Source: Anolis sagrei (lineage: Eukaryota > Chordata > Lepidosauria > Squamata > Anolidae). Taken from it: 64,000 nt of DNA. Below are positions 49,323 to 60,179 of this stretch, piece by piece (the stretch's first letter is position 1; every line of letters begins with the position of its first letter). The notes beneath the pieces are model-generated. The model was not told the origin of the DNA. It did not search any database and was given only the letters and a program-made list of their open reading frames with translations. Both the position numbers and the translations under genes were made by a program. The stretch spans positions 134,127,252-134,191,251 of the forward strand of contig NC_090026.1 of assembly GCF_037176765.1 (NCBI RefSeq). Reading direction: 5' to 3'.

Positions 49323-51361
49323 GGCAAAAGCTGAAGTCCAAAGAAGGACAAGAGAACTCAAGAACATCTGGTGGACAAAGAAGGCTGAAGAAATCCAACA
49401 CCTGGCAGATACCCATGATGCTCAGGGATTTTTCAAAGCCACAAAGGTCATCTACGGACCAAGAAACCATGGCATACAGCCTCTACGCTCATCAGATGGA
49501 ACCAAACTCCTGAAGGACCAAAACTCAATTGCACTACGTTGGAAAGAACACTACCAAAGCCTCCTGAAGCGCAGCTCCAATGTGGCCGAAGAGGTCCTCT
49601 CACAAATCCCGCAACAACAAACCAGGGATGAGCTTGCAGCACTGCCTAGTTTGGAAGAAGTCAGCAATGCCATCAGCCAACAGAAGAATAACAAAGCCAG
49701 TGGACCAGATGGGATCCCTGCTGAAATCTTTAAAGAGGGAGGACCTGAGCTGACACACCAACTCCACCAGCTCATAGAAAAAGTGTGGGTGACCGAGAAA
49801 ATCCCAGCAGATTTCAAGGACGCCACCATCATCACCCTCTTCAAAAAAGGGGAAAGAACAGACTGCGGAAACTATCGAGGGATCTCCCTTCTAACCTCCG
49901 CTGGGAAAATCCTCGCAAGAATCCTTGCAAACCGCCTTCTACCCCTCTCAGAAGACACCCTCCCAGAATCCCAGAATGGCTTCCGCCCCTCCAGAGGAAC
50001 CGTGGACATGATCTTCACTGCACGACAGCTCCAAGAAAAATGCAGAGAACAAAACCAACCTCTGTACATGGCATTCATCGACCTTGCAAAGGCATTCGAC
50101 ACAGTGAATTGCAGCGGTCTCTGGACCATCCTCCACAAAATCGGGTACCAAAACAAATTTGTGAACATCCTGCGGCTCCTCCTCGATGACATGAAGGCAA
50201 CAGTCTTGGACAGCAGTGGCTCCCAAAGTGACCCATTTAAGGTGGAATCAGGTGTCAAACAGGGATGTGTTATTGCCCCAACTCTATTCTCCATCTTCAT
50301 CGCTATGATACTTCACCTTGTTGATGGGAAGCTTCCCACCGGAGTGGAAATAATCTATCGGACAGATGGCAAGCTATTCAACCTCAGCAGACTGAAAGCC
50401 AAAACCAAGGTTACAACAACATCTGTTATAGAACTCCAGTATGCTGATGACAACGTGGTCTGTGCGCAGTCAGAAGAAGATCTACAAGCCACTCTAAACA
50501 CCTTTGCAGAAGTATACGAGAAGCTCGGCTTGTCATTGAACATTGAAAAACCAAGGTGCTGTTCCAGCAAAAGGCACCAGCCAACCCCTCTCCAATGCCA
50601 GAGATACAGCTTAATGGTGTAACATTAGAAAATGTTGATCATTTCCGCTACCTTGGCAGCCACCTCTCCACCAAAGTCAACATCGACACCGAAATACAAC
50701 ACCGCCTGAGCTCTGCAAGCGCAGCATTTTTCCGACTGAAGCAGAGAGTGTTTGAGGACCGGGAAATCCGTAGGGAGACCAAGGTGCTTGTCTATAAAGC
50801 TATTCCCCTCCCAACCCTGCTCTATGCCTGCGAGACGTGGACTGTCTACAGACGTCACATGCAGCTCCTGGAACGATTCCAACAGCGCTGCCTCCGGAAA
50901 ATCCGAAGCGATGGTCCTCCGCCACCAACTCCGCTGGACCGGCCATGTTGTCCGGATGCCCGACCACCGTCTCCCAAAGCAGTTGCTCTACTCTGAACTC
51001 AAGAACGAAAGCGGAATGTTGGAGGACAGGAAAAGAGATTGAAAGACGGGCTCAAAGCCAACCTTCAAAACTCTGGCATAGACACTGAGAACTGGGAAGC
51101 CCTGGCCCTTGACCGCTCCAGCTGGAGGTCAGCTGTGACCAGCAGTGCTACAGAATTTGAGGAGGCACGAATGGAGGGCGAAAGGGAGAAGCGTGCCAAG
51201 AGGAAGGCGCGTCAAGCCAACCCCAACCGGGACCGCCTTCCACCTGAAAACCAATGCCCTCACTGCGGAAGAAGATGCAGAGCAAGAATAGGGCTCCACA
51301 GCCACATACGGACCCACAAGAATATTGGAACACAATCATCCTCGGAAAGCGAGGGATCGAC

Positions 51362-51392
<31 letters not shown>

Positions 51393-51395
51393 TAA
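49323..51395 (+). mobile_element. C2H2-tailed LINE, most complete RT copy
   Basis: Open frame 49582-50622 holds fingers, palm and catalytic box: ASGPDGIPAEIFKEGG, NYRGISLLTSAGKILARILA, ESQNGFRPSRGTVDMIFTAR, YMAFIDLAKAFDTVN, VKQGCVIAPTLFSIFIAM and IELQYADDNVVC. After one frame break it continues with NVDHFRYLGSHLSTKVN, a gap after RCLRKI, GHVVRMPDHRLPKQLLYSEL, and the finger NQCPHCGRRCRARIGLHSHI. It ends SEGSTK and a (TAAG)n tail. The N-terminal endonuclease is absent. It is inactive but less decayed than the other copies. Confidence 0.85.
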
Positions 51396-51645
51396 TATCT
51401 ATAGGTCTGTAATAATATCCATACATCTGTTGTCTATTTTTGCTCAAAAGATATTGAGCCCTCTGCTCCTTCTGTTTTTAATCAGTTTTATAGTAATTTA
51501 TGCAATGCTTTTGATATGAAATTCATAAATAAATAACATCTATAACACTAATACCTATATAGCTTTAATAATAATATTTGTATCTATAATAATAATAATA
51601 TCAAAATGCCTATAATAATAGCTATATGTCTATAATGACAACAAT
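51396..51645. other. AT-rich sequence with (TAA)n patches
   Basis: No gene. ATGCAATGCTTTTGATATGA also occurs (with small changes) near 20815 and may mark an unnamed LINE 3' end. Confidence 0.4.
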
Positions 51646-51649
51646 ACCT

Positions 51650-51880
51650 ATATAGTAACTTGGAACTGGGTTATATGGCAGTGTGGACTCAGGTGACCCA
51701 GGGCCCTTCCACACATCCATAGAACCCTTTGGCCTCGAGGAGACTGAAATGGGCCTGTATTAGGGTGACAGTTTGCCACTTCCGTTGTGTATTGATAGCT
51801 TAGAAACCAGCTCTCCCTCTTTTCTTTTTTCCCCATTTCTCTACAATGGGCCACAGCAACGCGTGGCAGGGTACAGCTAG
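51650..51880 (+). mobile_element. Helitron-like 3' terminus
   Basis: The segment ends GCCACAGCAACGCGTGGC (a 5-bp stem hairpin), then AGGGTACAGCTAG, with T following. A short hairpin about 10 bases before CTAG, inserted next to T, is the hallmark of Helitron 3' ends. The 5' TC end was not located, so the start is approximate. Confidence 0.5.
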
Positions 51881-51889
51881 TAATAATAA

Positions 51890-52325
51890 TAAATGTGTAA
51901 ACTGCCCTATCTCCCCAAAGGGACCCAGCGTGGTTTCCAACCTGTATGACAAACATTCAAAACAGGATAACATCAGAACAAACAATACAAAATCAGCCTA
52001 ACTCGAAAACTTAGTAATTAACAAGTCATGCAACACTACAAACGTAAATAACCTATACGGTTATAAGAGTTAATATACATTTGACCATTTAAGGGTTTCT
52101 AGGTAACGACCAGCACTTTGTATTTAGCCTGGAAGCGGATCAGCAGCCAGTGGAGCTGCCGCAGCATGGGAGTTGTCCTCTCACGGTATGGCGCTCCGGC
52201 TAGCAATCCGGCTGCCGATCCCTGCACTAATTGCAGCTTCCAAACTATCTTCAAAGGCAGCCCCACATAGAGAGTGTTGCAGTAGTCTAAACGAGATGTG
52301 ACTAATGCATGGACTACCATGGCCA
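51890..52325 (-). mobile_element. L2-like LINE 3' fragment
   Basis: Minus strand encodes MVVHALVTSRLDYCNTLYVG, LKIVWKLQLVQGSAAGLLAG and LRQLHWLLIRFQAKYKVLV, with the tail to a (TAA)n run. Confidence 0.75.
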
Positions 52326-52724
52326 CTGAGACACAACCACCAGCATCCAAGGAAACACAGTAAAGAATTCATGGGCAGGAGGGACTTATATTTTATTATC
52401 CCACCACTGCCACCAGAAAGGGGGGGGGGGGAGAGGGGAAGCCCACACACACGGACGGAGGAATGGAGGGAGGGGGCTGAACCAGGCCGGAGGGAGAACC
52501 CAAACCCGAAAACCATATCCAAAAGGACCAGAGGTTTCCTATGAAACCCTCACTCTGCCTGTCTTCCCGGTCTCTGATACTTTCAGCAAACACACGTTTT
52601 ATTAAAAACTGGAACATAGTAATGTATGTATGTGTATGTATATGTACACGGTAAAACTGGGCAGCTCACGGAGTGACTGCCACAACTACAAAAATAAATC
52701 AGAAAACACACACCACGGAAACAC

Positions 52725-55700
52725 TCCTATATAGATATACAAAGTCCACCAGAAAACGAGCAAACAGACCGGGGTCTAATTCTAAGAACCTGGCCCTGAG
52801 TTGTGTCCCTAATGGCTCTGTTCCCCTCAGATAATCCTATGTAACCACACTTCTGTTTTGGCAAGTCTTCTAATTCATACACCCCACAACTGACATTTGT
52901 CCCCCCAATGGACGAGATCCTCAAAGGGCATCCACTCCAACTCCCTTTAGCCAGGCAGGAAGGCACAGTCAAAGCCCTCCCAACAGACAGCCATACAACC
53001 TCAGCTCAAAACACTCCAAGGCAGTCTATACTTCACTGGGGTTGGAAGAGACCCCCAAAGGGCATTGAGTCCAGCCCCCTTCTGCCAACCCGGAAGGCCA
53101 CCCGGCCTCTCTTTAAAAATATCCACAAAGGCTAAATCGCAACAGAGGTGAAGTGCTGGCAAGTTCAAGTGTAGGTTCAGCTGTAATCTTTCTGCACAAT
53201 TTGCTGATTGAGTTACATTAATTACTACAAAGTTGATATGTTTCTAATTAAGAAAATAAAACCCCTTGTGATGAGCAAACCACATGGAGCGGCTATAGAG
53301 GAAACCACAAAAGAATTGTATATACAATAAAGAGTATATGAAACCTATCTCTATATATTATTATATTATACATATTGACAATCTTATATGGGATTGGTTT
53401 AATCTCTGGTTTCTTAAACTGAACTACCATGTCACAAAAGGATGCACGTCTAAAGAGTGTGTAACCAAAATGAAAAGTTTGGAAAGTGGTATTTAGGTCA
53501 AATGCCACTATTGTCTCCAGTGAAAATCTATATATATGTAGGTCTGAACTCTCACAGAAGCTCTTTCAACACTCCATGCTTTCATGGGGCTTCTCCCCAG
53601 TGTGAGTCCTCTGATGGGAACGTAGATTTCCACTCTGAGTGAAGCTCTGTCCACACTCTAAGCATTTATAGGGTTTCTCCCCAGTGTGAGTTCTTTGATG
53701 TCTATGTAGATTTCCCTTCTGGGCAAAGCTCTGTCCACACTCCAGGCATTTATAGGGTTTCTTCCCACTGTGTGTCCTCTGATGTGAATGTAGATTTCCA
53801 CTCTGAGCGAAGCTCTGTCCATATTCTAAGCATTTATAGGGTTTCTCCCCAGTGTGAGTCCTTTGATGGGAATGTAGATTTCCACTCTGAGTGAAGCTCT
53901 GTCCACACTCCAGGCATGTATGGAGTTTCTCCCCAGTGTGAATCCTTTGATGTTTACGTAGGTCTCCATCCTCAGTGAAAATCCGTCCACACTCCAGACA
54001 TTTATAAGGTTTCTCCCCAGTGTGAGTTCTTTGATGTGAATGCAGGCTTTCATTGCGAGCAAAGCTCTTCCCACACTCCTGGCATGTATAGGGTTTCTCC
54101 CCAATATGAGTCTTTTGATGTCTATGTAGACTTCCACTCTCAGTGAAACTCTGTCCACACTCCAGACATTTATAGGGTTTCTCCCCAGTGTGAGTCCTTT
54201 GATGTCTATGTAGATGTCCACTCTCAGTGAAACTCTGTCCACACTCCAGACATTTATAAGGTTTCTCACCAGTGTGAATCCTTTGATGTCTATGTAGAAG
54301 TCCACTCTCAGTGAAGCTCTTTCCGCACTCCATGCATTCATAGGGTTTCTCCCCAGTGTGAGTCCTTTGATGTGAACGTAGATTTCTACTGTGAGTGAAG
54401 ATCTGTCCACACTCCAGGCATGTATAGGGTTTCTCCCCAGTGTGAGCCCTTTGATGTGAACGTAGACTTCCACTGTGAGTGTAGCTCTGTCCACATTCTA
54501 GGCACTTATAGGGTTTCTCTCCAGTGTGAATCCTTTGATGTTTACGTAGACTTCCAACCTCAGTGAAGCTCCATCCACACTCTAAGCATTTATAAGGTTT
54601 CTCCCCAGTGTGAGTTCTTTGATGTGAATGTAGGTTTTCACTGCGGGCAAAGCTCTTCCCACACTCCAAGCAGTTAAAGGGCTTCTCCCCGGTGTGAGTC
54701 CTTTGATGTTTACGTAGACTTCCACTCTCAGTGAAACTCTGTCCACACTCCAGACATTTATAGGGTTTCTCTCCAGTGTGAATCCTTTGATGGGAACGTA
54801 GGTCTGAACTACAAGTGAACCTCTTTCCACACTCCAGGCATTTGTAAGGTTTCTCGCCAGTGTGAATTCTTTGATGTCTTTGTAGATGTCCCTTCTGAGT
54901 GAAACTCTTCCCACACTCCAAGCATGTATAGGATTTCACCCCAGTGTGCATCTTTTGATGTGATCGTAGACCTGAACTCTGAGTGAAGCTCTGTCCACAT
55001 TCAAGACATTTATAGGGTTTCTGTCCAGTGTGAATTCTTTGATGTGAATGTAGATTTCCCTTCTGAGTGAAGCTCTGTCCACACTCCAGGCATTTAAATG
55101 GTTTCTCCCCAGTGTGAATCCTTTGATGTTTATGTAGATGTCCCCTCCGAGAGAAGCTCTGTCCACACTCCAGGCATTTATAGGGTTTCTCTCCCATGTG
55201 AGTCCTTTCATGTCGCTGAAAAGAATTCCTCCAACTGAAACTCTTTCCACACTCCAGGCATTGAGATGCTTTCTCCTTCATATTAACAGTGATATGGGTG
55301 TTTAATTGCAACACAGAAACTTGACTCTTCCTGTTTTCTTTTCGTGTAAGACAGGTCACAAATTCAGCAACGTCCTCACCTTGAGATGATTTCTTCATAC
55401 ATTCCTGGTTTCCTTCCTCAACCCAAGAGGCGGCTCCATAGAATCCTCATTTCCCTGGTCAAGAAAGAAGCAAAAGGTCAAGCGTTGGGGCCAAAAATGT
55501 GTAAAGTGAGTTTCACAAATTAGAATGGGTTACTGAGGAATGTAAAGAGAAAAGGGAGGAGGGAGCGAAGAGGAGCAGAAAGGAGTGAAGGAATGTAGAT
55601 AGACAGTGGTTGTGGAGTGCCGGGAAAAGACATCTGGGTGAAAGGTGGAAAGAGATCAAGTTCACCTGAAAAGATGGGAGTGGGAAGAAGACGTGAGCAG

Positions 55701-56030
55701 AATGGGAAGAAATGGCTTTCAGAATTGCGCAGAAAGAATAGTTATGCTTTGCTTTGGAACAAAGAGAACACAAGGGATTGTTGACAGAACAAAAGGGAAA
55801 ACAAGAGGGTGTTTGTGAGCAGAAAGAGAGAGGCATTGGAGCAGAGGTGACAAGCTCTGAGGAGAAAAACAGGAAGGAAGGTTTTGATATCATGTGTATG
55901 CATGTGCATCTCGGCATCAGATTGAGACTATAAGATCCATGATCGAGAGGCAGAGAAACGTGGCACTTTTCTTGACGCTATCTTTGGCTCCTGACACCAA
56001 CCCCCTTTCTGCCATCGCAGCCTTCCTGGT
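52725..56030. repeat. Segmental duplication, right copy
   Basis: Direct copy of 42640-45945 (see there). The block 52905-53135 is private to this copy. The outer edge passes into an L2 fragment at about 56030. Confidence 0.85.
53566..55398 (-). CDS. C2H2 zinc-finger protein, 610 residues, 20 fingers
   Basis: Minus-strand open frame from ATG 55398. The leader is [20 protein letters not shown], then [20 protein letters not shown], followed by 20 C2H2 units and the tail EKPHESMEC. Finger 18 reads CLEYGQSF: its second zinc-binding Cys is Tyr, so about 19 fingers should fold. The exon probably begins at a splice acceptor 47-56 bases upstream; TTGACCAG ends at 55455, but using it leaves an early stop in this frame, and an AG nine bases on avoids it. 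The frame before the ATG stays open there (GATSWVEEGNQEC). Fingers 12-14 and 17-20 are local duplicates. Of the three finger genes, this has the most intact leader. No KRAB, SCAN or BTB exon is seen. Likely a nuclear DNA-binding regulator. Confidence 0.82.
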   Translation of the reverse strand: MKKSSQGEDVAEFVTCLTRKENRKSQVSVLQLNTHITVNMKEKASQCLECGKSFSWRNSFQRHERTHMGEKPYKCLECGQSFSRRGHLHKHQRIHTGEKPFKCLECGQSFTQKGNLHSHQRIHTGQKPYKCLECGQSFTQSSGLRSHQKMHTGVKSYTCLECGKSFTQKGHLQRHQRIHTGEKPYKCLECGKRFTCSSDLRSHQRIHTGEKPYKCLECGQSFTESGSLRKHQRTHTGEKPFNCLECGKSFARSENLHSHQRTHTGEKPYKCLECGWSFTEVGSLRKHQRIHTGEKPYKCLECGQSYTHSGSLRSHQRAHTGEKPYTCLECGQIFTHSRNLRSHQRTHTGEKPYECMECGKSFTESGLLHRHQRIHTGEKPYKCLECGQSFTESGHLHRHQRTHTGEKPYKCLECGQSFTESGSLHRHQKTHIGEKPYTCQECGKSFARNESLHSHQRTHTGEKPYKCLECGRIFTEDGDLRKHQRIHTGEKLHTCLECGQSFTQSGNLHSHQRTHTGEKPYKCLEYGQSFAQSGNLHSHQRTHSGKKPYKCLECGQSFAQKGNLHRHQRTHTGEKPYKCLECGQSFTQSGNLRSHQRTHTGEKPHESMEC

Positions 56031-56755
56031 ACTCTTGGCCTTGTGTGCCTATGGTAGCAGCTGGCGCACAAATTTGAGTTGTGCAAAGGCCCTCCTGGCC
56101 TCTGCTGACACCTGAGCATCAAGCGACAGCGTTGAGTGCAGGAGAACCCCCAAGCTACGTACCTGCACCTTCAGGGGGAGTGTAACCTTGTCAAGCACAG
56201 GTTGCCACCCAATACCCCGGTCAGCCCCGCGACTGACCAGGAGGACCTCTGCCTTATCTGGATTAAGCTTCAACCTATTAGTCCTCATCCAGTCCATCAC
56301 AGCCGTCAGACACTGGTTCAAGGTCTGGGAGGCTTCCTTGGAATACGGTGGAAATGAGTAGTAGAGTTGGGTGTCATCTGCGTACAGATGGCGCCCAACT
56401 CCAAACCTCCGGATAACCTCACCCAGTGGTTCATGTAGATATTAAAAAGCATGGGGGATAGAATGGAACCTTGCGGGACCCCACAGGTCAAAGGCCACGA
56501 TCTGAGCAGGTATTCCCCAGCTTCACCAACTGGGAGTGGCCCTCCGGGAAGGAGCGGAGCCACTGCAGAGCAATGCACCCAAGACCCATTCCGGAGAGCC
56601 ACCCCAGAAGGATACCATGGTCGATGGAATCGAAAGCCGCTGAGATGTCCAGAAGAACCAACAGGGACACATTCCCCCTGTCAAGCTCTCTTCCGTGGTC
56701 ATCCACCAAGGCGACCAAAGCCGTCTCAGTACCATAGCCAGGTCTAAAACCAAAC
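56031..56755 (-). mobile_element. L2-like LINE fragment
   Basis: Minus strand encodes DDHGRELDRGNVSLLVLLDI, SAAFDSIDHGILL, LTCGVPQGSILSPMLFNIYM and MRTNRLKLNPDKAEVLLVSR across several frames. Truncated at both ends and broken. Confidence 0.8.
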
Positions 56756-56857
56756 TGCGATGGGTTTTTTTAAAAATTAATATAATCTGGCCCTCCAACA
56801 TTTTGAAGGACTGTGACCTGGCCCTCTGTTCAAAAGGTTTGAGAACCCCTGACTTAG
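56756..56857. mobile_element. hAT end remnant
   Basis: CTGGCCCTCCAACATTTTGA and TTTGAGAACCCCTGACTTAG resemble the end of a hAT-type transposon. Short, low detail. Confidence 0.35.
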
Positions 56858-57135
56858 GTGAAGGGTTAGAAGGCATGATCATCAAGTTTACAGATGGCAC
56901 CAAATTGGGAGAAATAGCCAAGACTCCAGAAGACAGGAGCAGGATTCAAAATGATCTTGACAGATTAGAGAGATGATTGGCCAAAAGTAACAAAACGAAG
57001 TTCAATGAGGACAAATGCAAGATACTCCACTTTGGCAGAAAAAATCAAATGAATGGGGAACAATGCCTGGTTTGAGAGCAGTACGTGTAAAAAAGATCTT
57101 GGAGTCCTCATGGACAACAAGTTAAACAAGTTAGT
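56858..57135 (+). mobile_element. CR1 LINE RT fragment
   Basis: Plus strand encodes GMIIKFTDGTKLGEIAKTPE and DRSRIQNDLDRLER, then the KMKFN..CKILHFGRKNQM region with breaks. Both ends truncated; it runs into a Penelope-like piece. Confidence 0.8.
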
Positions 57136-57150
57136 GTTCCGATCCAGGGA

Positions 57151-57414
57151 AGTCCCTGTGGACTACTTTATGTTGGTAAAACAAGCAGTGGCTTAAAAAC
57201 TAGAATTCTTGAACATCGCTCTCGTATCAAAAACAAAGCTTCAGACTCTACTCTCTACTCACACTTCATAGAAAAATCTCATTCATATACTAGTTTTAAA
57301 TTCTGTGCTTTAGAAAGAATAATCACAAAGCCTCATGGAGATCAAAATAGCACTTTACTTCAGAGAGAAGCATTTTGGATCTCTAAACTACAAACAGTAC
57401 AGCAACAAGGGTGA
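57151..57414 (+). mobile_element. Penelope-like element GIY-YIG endonuclease segment, open
   Basis: A frame without ATG but without stops for 87 codons, ending TGA at 57412. It reads SPCGLLYVGKTSSGLKTRIL, then EHRSRIKNKASDSTLYSHFI, and ends LQREAFWISKLQTVQQQG. LYVGKT..LKTRILEHRSRI is the GIY-YIG signature (Y, V-G, R, and E in REAFWI as the metal ligand). The element's RT is missing; a CR1 piece lies directly upstream. It differs from the family at 13757 and 62515. Confidence 0.75.
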
Positions 57415-58020
57415 AATGACAAATTAGAGCTCACTTGCTTTCTGTAATCACCGGTAACAAACTGATATCCTTAAAAGGGAGTAACCTCTTGTATCTTATT
57501 GCTCGCGATTGAAAACAGAAACAGGCTACATTATATTGAAGTTTCTTTGCAGTAAGTAAATTCCTTTTTTTTGTGTATATAAGAATTTTCAAAATATAAC
57601 AGGGTGCCACTTTGCATATCTATTGTTTTGTCCCTTCTAAATTTAGTAAAAACCACAGAAGTACTATTACCATTGATTTAATGAAAGAAGAGAATTTGGT
57701 TCTTGAAACAAGGACACAAAGCGCCCGAGGAACCTTGATGTGGACTCTCGAGTTGGCTGAAAGCAACACGAACTGTTTCCAGTTTTGATACTTTCAAGTT
57801 TGTGGACTACAACGTGAACTTTTGTTGTAACATTATGGACATATTCTCAAGTGGACTAAACACAATGTGAACTGCCTTTACGTTTGATATGTTCATTGAT
57901 GGATATGTCCTATGAAATTATGTCGTAAACCATATATATTTTGTTTGTGTCACTATTGAAGTTACTTAAATTTGTACCTATGCTGAAGCTTATTTAAATA
58001 GGACAACTGCTTATTTACAA
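57415..58020 (+). mobile_element. Probable 3' region of the Penelope-like element
   Basis: AT-rich non-coding sequence following the GIY-YIG frame up to a CR1 piece. CCCGAGGAACC..GGCTGAAAGC at about 57730-57767 resembles the paired ends of such elements. Extent is inferred. Confidence 0.4.
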
Positions 58021-58025
58021 CCTAT

Positions 58026-58225
58026 TGATGCAGGCCAAAATCCTATTGGCTTTTTTTGCCGCTGCATCACATTGTTGGCTCGTGCTTAACTTGCTGTCCA
58101 CAAGGACTCCAATATTTTTTCACACGTACTGCTCTCGAGCCAGGCCTCATCATCCCCCATTGTGTATCTTTGCATTTCGTTTTTTCTGTCTAAGTGGAGT
58201 CTCTTGCATTTATCACTGTTGATTT
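58026..58225 (-). mobile_element. CR1 fragment
   Basis: Minus-strand CR1 from the [20 protein letters not shown]-like region, short. Confidence 0.7.
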
Positions 58226-58329
58226 ACAACTTTATTTCTTTTCTACTTAAAGCTGAAGACTCGTGTGTTTTTCTTTTATGAGTTACTTTATCACACACAG
58301 AGTTACAAGGGCTAGAGTAAGTCTGCGGG

Positions 58330-58925
58330 CTACTTATGCTCAACGCTGGCAGTGCTTCGGTCCACGGATGTCACGCTCCCTCTCTATTCTGTGCAGCCCT
58401 GGTCAGGCCATATGACCTGGAGTCACCCTGCATCCAAATCTGGGCTCTGCAATTGAAGGGAGAGGTTGACTTGAAGATGGAAGAATGCGTCCAGAGGAAA
58501 AGGGCCACTCAAAGGTCAGGAGAACAAACCCAGTGAGGAGCGGCTTGAAGAGCTGGGCATGTTCAGCCTGCAGAAGAGAAGGCTGAGAGGAGACAGGATG
58601 GGGGCAACATGTCAAGAGGTGAGACCGGGGAAGTCATGGAGGAAGGAGCAGGTCTCCTTCCGGCTGCCCTGGAGACTAAGATGCAATGGAGCCATGGCTT
58701 CAAACTGCAGGAAAGGAAGGAGATTCCACCTCAACACACTCTCTTTCTCTCTTTCTGCCCCTTGTGGAGTGTGGTAGAGGTTCCTTCCTTCTTTGGAGGC
58801 TTTGACTCAGAGGCTGGATGGCCGTCTGTCGGGGGTGCTTTGAATGCCCTTCTCCTGCTTCTTGACAGAAGGGGGTTGGACTGGAGGATGGCCCACCAGG
58901 TCTCTTCCAACTCTAGCATTCTATA
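58330..58925 (+). mobile_element. CR1 3' end
   Basis: Plus-strand CR1 encoding RPYDLESPCIQIWALQLKGE, ELGMFSLQKRRLRGDRM and GWPSVGGALNALLLL-type residues, ending CTCTAGCATTCTATAT. Frame broken. Confidence 0.8.
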
Positions 58926-58939
58926 TATATGTGTGTGTG

Positions 58940-59280
58940 TCACAAAAATGTAATATGGAGATTTGATAAATGTGGATTTGATATCATGATATGCGGGAGT
59001 GAATGGAAGAATGTGTGGACGGAGGTCACGTGATGAAAATGTATTAAGAAGTGATGATGGAGGATGATGAGCAACGATTTTAGTGTGACGACTGACCATG
59101 ATAGTTATTGATTGTAATTAATAACTGTTTTAATGTTTTACTGTTTTAATGTTTTACTGTAATATGTATTATGATGTTTTATAGATTGTATGTGATATTA
59201 TGGTTGGAAACCGGTCTGAGTTCCCCAAGAGAGGTGAGAAGGCCGGGATACAAAACTTTTAAATAAATAAATAATAAAAT
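58940..59280 (+). mobile_element. L2-group LINE 3' tail
   Basis: Untranslated tail with GAAACCGGTCTGAGTTCCCC and AAGGCCGGGATACAAAAC, ending (TAAA)n. Confidence 0.55.
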
Positions 59281-59317
59281 TAATGATAATAAAAACCGTG
59301 TTGAAAAAACTGATGAC

Positions 59318-59890
59318 AGAGGCTGAATGGCCATCTGCGGGGAGGGCTTGGATGGTGCTTTGGAGGGGAAGACTGGGTGGCCATGGGGGAGGGAGGGGGG
59401 GTCTCTTCCGCCCTTGTCCTGTTTCCAGGCCAAGGAAGAGGGAGAGCTCGCAGCCCTTCTTCCTTTCCCTTCATTCTCTTCCTTGGCCTGAAGTGAGGCC
59501 CTCCCTCCCTCGCCCCCCTCCCAGGAGACCTCTCCCCACAGTCTCCTGTGGGACCCCCCTCTCCCCTCCAACCCCCCCTTCCTTCCTCCCAGCCTCAGGG
59601 GACTCTTTAACTGAAGAAAGAGGCTGAATGGCCATCTGCGGGGAGGGCTTGGGTGGTGCCTTGCAGGGGAAGACTGGGTGGCCATGGGGGAGGGAGGGGG
59701 GTCTCTTCTGTCCTTCCTTGGGGGGGGGGTCTTCCTTTTCCTTCCCTTCCCTCCTTGGCCTACAGTGAGGCCCCTCCTCCCTCTCCCTCCCTGGAGGAGA
59801 CCTCTCCCCACAAAAGCCTCCTTTGGGACCCCCCTCTCCCCTCCAAAGCCCCCCTCCAACCCCCCCCCCCTTCCTCCCAGCCTCAGGGGA
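59318..59890 (+). repeat. Tandem repeat of about 300 bp, two units
   Basis: Units start near 59318 and 59610 (GCTGAATGGCCATCTGCGGG, GAAGACTGGGTGGCCATGGG). They are homologous to the units at 29851-30600 and precede the second GC island. Confidence 0.75.
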
Positions 59891-60179
59891 CCCTCTCTCT
59901 CTCTCTCTCGCACAGACACTTTGGCTTTCCCTCCCTCCCTCCCTCCGGGTGTTTGGGACTCCGATTCCCGGCCTTCCTCACAGCCTGCCTCTCTCAGGCC
60001 TCTCCCTTTCCCCCCTCAGCCGCGTCAGCCGAAAAGGCCTGGGACCGTGAGGAATGCTGGGAGCCGGAGCCCGAAACACCCTTAGAGAAGGAGGGAGGGA
60101 GGGACCCTTTTCGCCTGCGCCGGGGGTGCCACTCCCACAGTCCCTTACCTGCTTCCCTCTCCCTTCGGCCGCCATTCCG

